9,133 nt of DNA from Tannerella sp. (GTDB lineage: Bacteria > Bacteroidota > Bacteroidia > Bacteroidales > Tannerellaceae): the NCBI GenBank assembly GCA_031282485.1, contig JAITDQ010000323.1:1-9133 (forward strand). Direction: 5' to 3'. Both the position numbers and the translations under genes were made by a program. How positions within the stretch are numbered: position 1 is the first letter of the stretch; each line of letters starts with the position of its first letter. Of the stretch, positions 5,959 through 9,133 are shown piece by piece. The notes under the pieces were generated by a model. That model saw only the letters and a list, made by a program, of their open reading frames with translations, did no database searches and was not told the DNA's origin.

Positions 5959-6885
5959 ATGATTAATCGAATATTGATCCGTATAAAAGTTTTGCAAATC
6001 GTATTTGCATACTATCAAAAAGGCAATAATGATCTCCGGGTAGCGGAAAATGAGTTGCTGTTGAGTTTGAGACGTTCCTATGACTTATATCATTATTTAC
6101 TGTTGCTTATCGTGGAAGTGACCCGTATGTACGAACATGTGATAGAAATACGCCGAAACAAATACCGTCCGACCGACGAAGATATAAATCCCGACATGCG
6201 CATGCTGAACAACCGCCTGGCAGCCCAAATAGCCGACAATGAATGTCTTCGGAAATATGCGAAGGAACACGGCGTCTCATGGGGTGATGACAAGGATTTT
6301 ATCCGGAAAGTCATGGACACGATCATTAAATCCGACGTTTATAAGGATTATCTGGAGAACGGAGAGGATACGTATGAGGCTGACCGCGACTTCTGGCGCC
6401 TTGTTTTCAAACGTATCATCTCAAACAATGAATTTGTAGAAGATTATCTGGAAGAAAAATGTATTTACTGGAATGAAGATGTCGATATCGTCGAATCATT
6501 CGTGATAAAGACAATCAAACGCTTTGATGAAAAATCCGGGAATGAACAGGAACTGATTCCCATGTTCAACAATAACGACGATTACGACTATGTTATCAAA
6601 CTGTTCCGGCAAACCCTTCTGCATGGAGACGAATACCGTGAGCGTATTAATAACCACATGAAAAACTGGGAATCGGAGCGTGTGGCAAATATGGATCTTG
6701 TTATCATGCAGGTGGCTCTTGCCGAGATAATGAACTTTCCGAGCATACCGGTGAGCGTTACCCTCAATGAATATATTGATGCGGCAAAGTATTACAGTAC
6801 ACCGAAAAGCGGAGTTTTTATAAACGGCGTGCTTGATTCGATAATCGAGGAATTGAAAAAAGACAAACTTTTGTTGAAAAACTGA
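5959..6885 (+). CDS. nusB: transcription antitermination factor NusB (long Bacteroidetes form)
   Basis: NusB pairs with NusE (ribosomal protein S10) on boxA RNA to keep RNA polymerase going through rRNA operons. The product is 308 residues, about twice the usual 140. The N-terminal helix RILIRIKVLQIVFAYYQ (4-20) matches the family's R..A.Q.LYA start. The C-terminal half has the expected NusB helices: RERINNHMKNW (227-237), RVANMDLVIMQVALAEIM (241-258), VTLNEYIDAAKYYS (267-280) and FINGVLDSIIEEL (287-299). Between them, about residues 65-205, is a charged, mostly helical insertion rich in Asp, Glu, Lys and Arg. I recall similarly long NusB proteins in other Bacteroidales, so this is probably a phylum form rather than a fusion. 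It is divergent from the DUF3276 gene. The yajC operon, with its own promoter, starts about 60 nt after the stop; read-through is possible. Confidence 0.93.
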   Translation: MINRILIRIKVLQIVFAYYQKGNNDLRVAENELLLSLRRSYDLYHYLLLLIVEVTRMYEHVIEIRRNKYRPTDEDINPDMRMLNNRLAAQIADNECLRKYAKEHGVSWGDDKDFIRKVMDTIIKSDVYKDYLENGEDTYEADRDFWRLVFKRIISNNEFVEDYLEEKCIYWNEDVDIVESFVIKTIKRFDEKSGNEQELIPMFNNNDDYDYVIKLFRQTLLHGDEYRERINNHMKNWESERVANMDLVIMQVALAEIMNFPSIPVSVTLNEYIDAAKYYSTPKSGVFINGVLDSIIEELKKDKLLLKN

Positions 6886-6888
6886 CCG

Positions 6889-6912
6889 AAAACAAACATG
6901 CGTATTTGTTTT
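6889..6912. repeat. inverted repeat after nusB, overlapping the yajC -33 box
   Basis: AAAACAAA (6889-6896) and TTTGTTTT (6905-6912) are perfect 8-bp inverted arms with an 8-nt loop, starting 3 nt after the nusB stop. It may be a weak nusB terminator. It shares its right arm with the -33 element of the next promoter, so a bound protein or cruciform there would affect yajC. A similar but shorter arrangement is found at 1024-1043 before rsfS. Confidence 0.4.
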
Positions 6913-6940
6913 GTATTGTTCCCGACTTGTATTATCTTTG
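6910..6940 (+). promoter_or_regulatory. Bacteroidetes-type promoter of yajC-ybbR-coaE
   Basis: TTTG at 6910-6913, a 19-nt spacer, TATCTTTG at 6933-6940: full consensus with the same spacing as the rsfS and ferredoxin promoters. The start would be near 6947, leaving a leader of about 42 nt. The surrounding sequence is closely related to the rsfS promoter region. Confidence 0.8.
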
Positions 6941-6988
6941 TCGCGTTACAGGCAAACGCCGATATGTTGAATTTTAAACTTTAAAGAA

Positions 6989-7321
6989 ATGAATATTATA
7001 TCAACCGTGTTATTACAAGCTCCGGGCGCCGCTCCCGGCACAGGTGGCTCTATGAATATGAGCATACTGCTGATTGTAGCGATGATCGCTATCTTCTATT
7101 TTTTTATGATCCGTCCTCAACAAAAACGCCAGAAGGAAATCCAAAAAGCGCGTGAGGCAATGAAAGCCGGCGATAAAGTGGTGACTGCCGGCGGGATACA
7201 TGGTAAAATTAAGGAAGTGGGAGATACGTCCATGCTTATCGAGATAGCAGAAGGCGTCCGCATACGCGTGGATAAAGCATCTGTATTCGCTTCGACGAGC
7301 GATATCCAGCAAAAATCATAA
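6989..7321 (+). CDS. yajC: preprotein translocase accessory subunit YajC
   Basis: Single-pass inner-membrane protein that associates with SecDF and the SecYEG channel; not essential in E. coli. The 110-residue product has a short periplasmic start with an Ala/Gly/Pro-rich stretch (11-20), one transmembrane helix (about 24-41), the family hallmark IRPQQKRQKE directly after it (41-50), and a cytosolic domain with the conserved GDKVVTAGGIHGKI (61-74) and a VDKASV strand near the end. Length and layout are typical. The first Met gives the usual N-terminal extension; the Met at residue 22 would leave almost nothing before the helix and is less likely. It is first in an operon, with ybbR 15 nt downstream. 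SecD/SecF, neighbours of yajC in many other phyla, are not in this window. Confidence 0.95.
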   Translation: MNIISTVLLQAPGAAPGTGGSMNMSILLIVAMIAIFYFFMIRPQQKRQKEIQKAREAMKAGDKVVTAGGIHGKIKEVGDTSMLIEIAEGVRIRVDKASVFASTSDIQQKS

Positions 7322-7333
7322 CGGTTATAACCG
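7322..7333. repeat. 12-bp palindrome in the yajC-ybbR gap
   Basis: CGGTTATAACCG is a perfect palindrome filling most of the 15-nt gap between the yajC stop and the ybbR ATG, in the place where the ribosome-binding site should be. It could be a short RNA fold or a dimeric protein site, or chance. No function is implied by the sequence alone. Confidence 0.35.
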
Positions 7334-7336
7334 GTC

Positions 7337-8347
7337 ATGCAGAATACGTTCATATCTGCATTGAAACGAATGCTCCGGAATACGGATGATTTTTTTCGCA
7401 ATCAACAATGGAAAGAAATGCTGATATTTCTTCTCTTTCTGTTGCTGTCTTCTGTTTTTTGGCTATTACAAAACCTGCAACAGGATTACGAACAGCGGAT
7501 CGAAATGCCGCTGCGCTATAAAAACGTTCCCCCCGAATGGGTTTTGTCGGAAGATAATCCTCAAAAAGTGAGTATCCTGCTTAAAGATAAAGGTACGACA
7601 CTGATGTATTTTTTGTGGGAAACGTATTTTTCGCCGATTGACATCTCCGTTTCCAACCTTTCGCACACTTCGGGACAGACCCTTCACATGAACGCCCAGG
7701 AGCTTGAAACCGCAATCTCGAAGCAATTAATATCCTCGCCCTCCATCGTGTCAGTCGAACCGCACGAAATAACCGTAAAATATGATATGTTAAGCAGTCG
7801 CTTGGTACCTGTCGTTGCAAATGTAGCCGTCAACGCCAAACCCGGATTTCAGGTGTCGGGCGATATAAAGATATCACATCCGGAAGTTCGTTTGTACGGC
7901 AGCAGCCGGGTTCTTGACACATTGAACAATATAAGTACGAAACTTTATACGATAGAAAACGCCTCCGGTACGCGGGAATTTACCGTCGGACTGGACTTGC
8001 CCGCAGGCGTGAAAGCGGATCAGGAAACGGTGAAACTTACGGTTCCGATTGAAGAGTTTACGGAGAAAAAAATACATTTGCCGGTATTATGCTTTGATAT
8101 TCCCGCCGGCTATGTGCTGCGCATATTTCCTTCGACCGTTGAAGTAGTCTGTAATGTGCCGTTGTCGCTGTTCAAAGAACTGAACGAAGAAGATATGGAG
8201 ATACGACTGCCTTTTGATGAATTTGAAGAAAACCGGTCTACCGGTAAAATGCCGGTGCGGCTTACGGAAAAACCGTCGTGGGTTGCCAATGCCGTGATTG
8301 TTCCGGGCGAAGTGGAATTTATTATCGAGCAATTGCATAATGATTAA
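7337..8347 (+). CDS. YbbR-like domain protein, membrane-anchored
   Basis: The 336-residue product has a short basic cytosolic start, one transmembrane helix (about 28-45, EMLIFLLFLLLSSVFWLL) and a long extracytoplasmic beta-rich part made of YbbR-type repeats. Signs of these are the recurring strand-turn pattern (for example near 150-175 and 183-235) with phrases such as NVAVNAKPGFQVSGDIKI and EVRLYGSSRVLDTLNNISTK. In Firmicutes, YbbR (CdaR) proteins regulate the cyclic-di-AMP synthase CdaA, encoded next door. No cdaA is here, so the CdaR name is not warranted; in Bacteroidales the role is uncharacterised as far as I know. Its place between yajC and coaE is, to my knowledge, conserved in the order. 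Its stop overlaps the coaE start by 8 nt (8340-8347), pointing to translational coupling. The YbbR assignment rests on architecture, repeat-like pattern and context. Confidence 0.8.
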   Translation: MQNTFISALKRMLRNTDDFFRNQQWKEMLIFLLFLLLSSVFWLLQNLQQDYEQRIEMPLRYKNVPPEWVLSEDNPQKVSILLKDKGTTLMYFLWETYFSPIDISVSNLSHTSGQTLHMNAQELETAISKQLISSPSIVSVEPHEITVKYDMLSSRLVPVVANVAVNAKPGFQVSGDIKISHPEVRLYGSSRVLDTLNNISTKLYTIENASGTREFTVGLDLPAGVKADQETVKLTVPIEEFTEKKIHLPVLCFDIPAGYVLRIFPSTVEVVCNVPLSLFKELNEEDMEIRLPFDEFEENRSTGKMPVRLTEKPSWVANAVIVPGEVEFIIEQLHND

Positions 8348-8921
8348 AATAGGTATTACAGGAGGCATAGGAAGCGGTAAATCCGTGATTTCATCGTTGA
8401 TAGCAATGAATGGCATACCCGTGTATACGGCCGATACGGAAAGCAGGCGACTTTCGGATACCTCGCCGGTTATACGCCGGAAACTGGAAGCGTTTTTTGG
8501 TAATGACCTGTATGTAAATGACCTGCTCGACCGGAAGCATCTGGCCTCCATTATCTTTTCCAACGAAAAAGCGCTTAAAAATGTAAATGAGATCATCCAC
8601 CCTGTCGTCAAAAAAGATTTTCAGGCATGGATAAAGCAACAAAAAACCAATATATGCGCAATCGAATCGGCCATACTGTTTGAATCGGGGTTTGATAAAA
8701 CTGTTGACGTCATACTTTTAGTCTACGCTCCGGTAGGACTGCGGTTAACCCGTGTAATGGAGCGTGACGGCGCAACCGAAGCCGACATCATAAAACGAAT
8801 GAATCGCCAGACGCCGGATGAATTAAAACGCAAACAGGCCGATTTTGTCATAATAAACGACGAAGTCCAACCTTTAATCCCCCAGATAGACCGGTTCCTT
8901 GCATTATTACCCCAAAAGTGA
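8340..8921 (+). CDS. coaE: dephospho-CoA kinase (CoaE)
   Basis: Cytoplasmic kinase for the last step of coenzyme A synthesis, phosphorylating the 3'-hydroxyl of dephospho-CoA with ATP. The 193-residue product has the P-loop GGIGSGKS (8-15) right at the start, the conserved Asp32 in YTADTESR (family D-A-D position), IIHPVV with His87-Pro88, ESAILFESGFD (109-119, the family LLFE segment), LRLTRVMERDG (134-144, lid region), RMNRQ (153-157) and ADFVIIND (167-174). Length is typical. The ATG at 8340 is preferred to the upstream in-frame start at 8298 because it puts the P-loop at residues 8-15, as in the family, and gives the ATGATTAA overlap with the ybbR stop, typical of coupled genes. It is last in the yajC-ybbR-coaE operon. 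No T-tailed terminator follows, only the inverted repeat at 8934-8970. Confidence 0.96.
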   Translation: MIKIGITGGIGSGKSVISSLIAMNGIPVYTADTESRRLSDTSPVIRRKLEAFFGNDLYVNDLLDRKHLASIIFSNEKALKNVNEIIHPVVKKDFQAWIKQQKTNICAIESAILFESGFDKTVDVILLVYAPVGLRLTRVMERDGATEADIIKRMNRQTPDELKRKQADFVIINDEVQPLIPQIDRFLALLPQK

Positions 8922-8933
8922 CCGCTGCAACGC

Positions 8934-8970
8934 TAACAATATTTGTGAAGATGACGCAAATACGTTGTTA
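8934..8970. terminator. inverted repeat after coaE, possible convergent terminator
   Basis: TAACAATATTTG (8934-8945) pairs fully with CAAATA-cg-TTGTTA (8957-8970), 12 pairs with a 2-nt bulge and an 11-nt loop, 12 nt after the coaE stop. It is A/T-rich and has no T-run after it on either strand, so termination is uncertain. Its right arm contains the stop codon of the possible minus-strand gene at the window end. Confidence 0.4.
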
Positions 8971-9132
8971 TCTGTCCTTAATTTTACATTTGACGAGGAC
9001 AGGATTGGATTCGCCGGAAAAAACGGGCGAATGACAGATGTTGTCAAGCGTACTGCTTTTGTGCGTATCTGCTTTTTCCTCTTTCTCCATTAATTCGATT
9101 AATTGAACGGGTTGCAGAAAAAAATACATGTA
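8968..9132 (-). CDS. possible 3' end of an unidentified minus-strand gene (partial)
   Basis: An open frame enters from the right edge and ends with TAA at 8968-8970, giving 54 residues in the window. They read as a hydrophobic/helical part (YFFLQPVQLIELMEKEEK) followed by a polar tail rich in Ser, Asp and Lys. I do not recognise a family. If real, it converges on coaE with a 46-nt gap that holds most of an inverted repeat. Against it: an opposite-strand frame is also open across this stretch, so openness means little here. A start at the Met codon 9129-9127 would make it a 53-residue complete ORF, which I consider less likely than a truncated longer gene. Confidence 0.25.
   Translation of the reverse strand, partial: YMYFFLQPVQLIELMEKEEKADTHKSSTLDNICHSPVFSGESNPVLVKCKIKDR
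9009..9032. repeat. 7-bp inverted repeat near the window end
   Basis: ATTCGCC (9009-9015) and GGCGAAT (9026-9032) are perfect inverted arms around a 10-nt loop containing six A. No T-run follows on either strand, so this is not a standard terminator. It falls inside the doubtful minus-strand frame. Confidence 0.3.
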
Positions 9133-9133
9133 T

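Noticed and set aside
8087..8611. 174-codon minus-strand open frame across the ybbR/coaE junction
   Set aside because: Spans two well-supported genes in antisense and resembles no protein family.
8899..9093. 64-codon plus-strand frame after coaE
   Set aside because: Begins at a TTG inside coaE in another frame, with no promoter or ribosome-binding signal, and the product looks random.
1..9133. Mobile elements, CRISPR arrays, toxin-antitoxin or defence systems
   Set aside because: No transposase, integrase, direct-repeat array or small paired-gene layout is visible. All well-supported genes are core functions with similar codon use.

Overview
The window looks like a chromosomal housekeeping segment of a Bacteroidota species, most likely order Bacteroidales. 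The grounds are the gene content and order (rsfS-ftsH-cdsA; nusB, then yajC-ybbR-coaE), a NusB about twice the usual length, a PUR-alpha-like DUF3276 protein, a PorT/SprT-type outer-membrane protein, and repeated promoters of the Bacteroidetes type (TTTG at -33, TAnnTTTG at -7). Ribosome-binding sites are mostly A-rich rather than Shine-Dalgarno, which also fits the phylum. The genus cannot be fixed from this sequence alone. I see no insertion sequence, phage gene, CRISPR array, tRNA or rRNA.

Layout, left to right. (1) metF, methylenetetrahydrofolate reductase, has its own promoter at the window edge. (2) A plus-strand operon rsfS-ftsH-cdsA covers ribosome silencing, membrane proteolysis and phospholipid precursor synthesis. 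(3) A minus-strand porT-like gene runs into cdsA with a 14-bp convergent overlap. It starts, most likely at a TTG codon, from a promoter back to back with that of the next gene. (4) A 55-residue 2[4Fe-4S] ferredoxin on the plus strand has a structured leader and ends at a strong bidirectional terminator. (5) A minus-strand DUF3276/PUR-family nucleic-acid-binding gene converges on that terminator. (6) Divergently from it, nusB (transcription antitermination) is followed by a second operon, yajC-ybbR-coaE (Sec translocon accessory protein, YbbR-domain membrane-anchored protein, dephospho-CoA kinase). (7) The last 212 bases hold two inverted repeats and possibly the 3' end of an unidentified minus-strand gene.

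The genes do not form one pathway. They are conserved core functions (one-carbon metabolism, ribosome and RNA control, envelope quality control and lipid synthesis, secretion, redox, CoA synthesis). Envelope functions recur (FtsH, CdsA, PorT, YajC, YbbR). If the porT call is right, the organism probably has a type IX secretion system whose other components lie elsewhere.

I found no convincing undescribed multi-gene system. The points most worth a second look are regulatory: a related promoter module of about 47 bp in front of both rsfS and yajC, the back-to-back porT/ferredoxin promoters, the structured ferredoxin leader, and the cdsA/porT convergent overlap.
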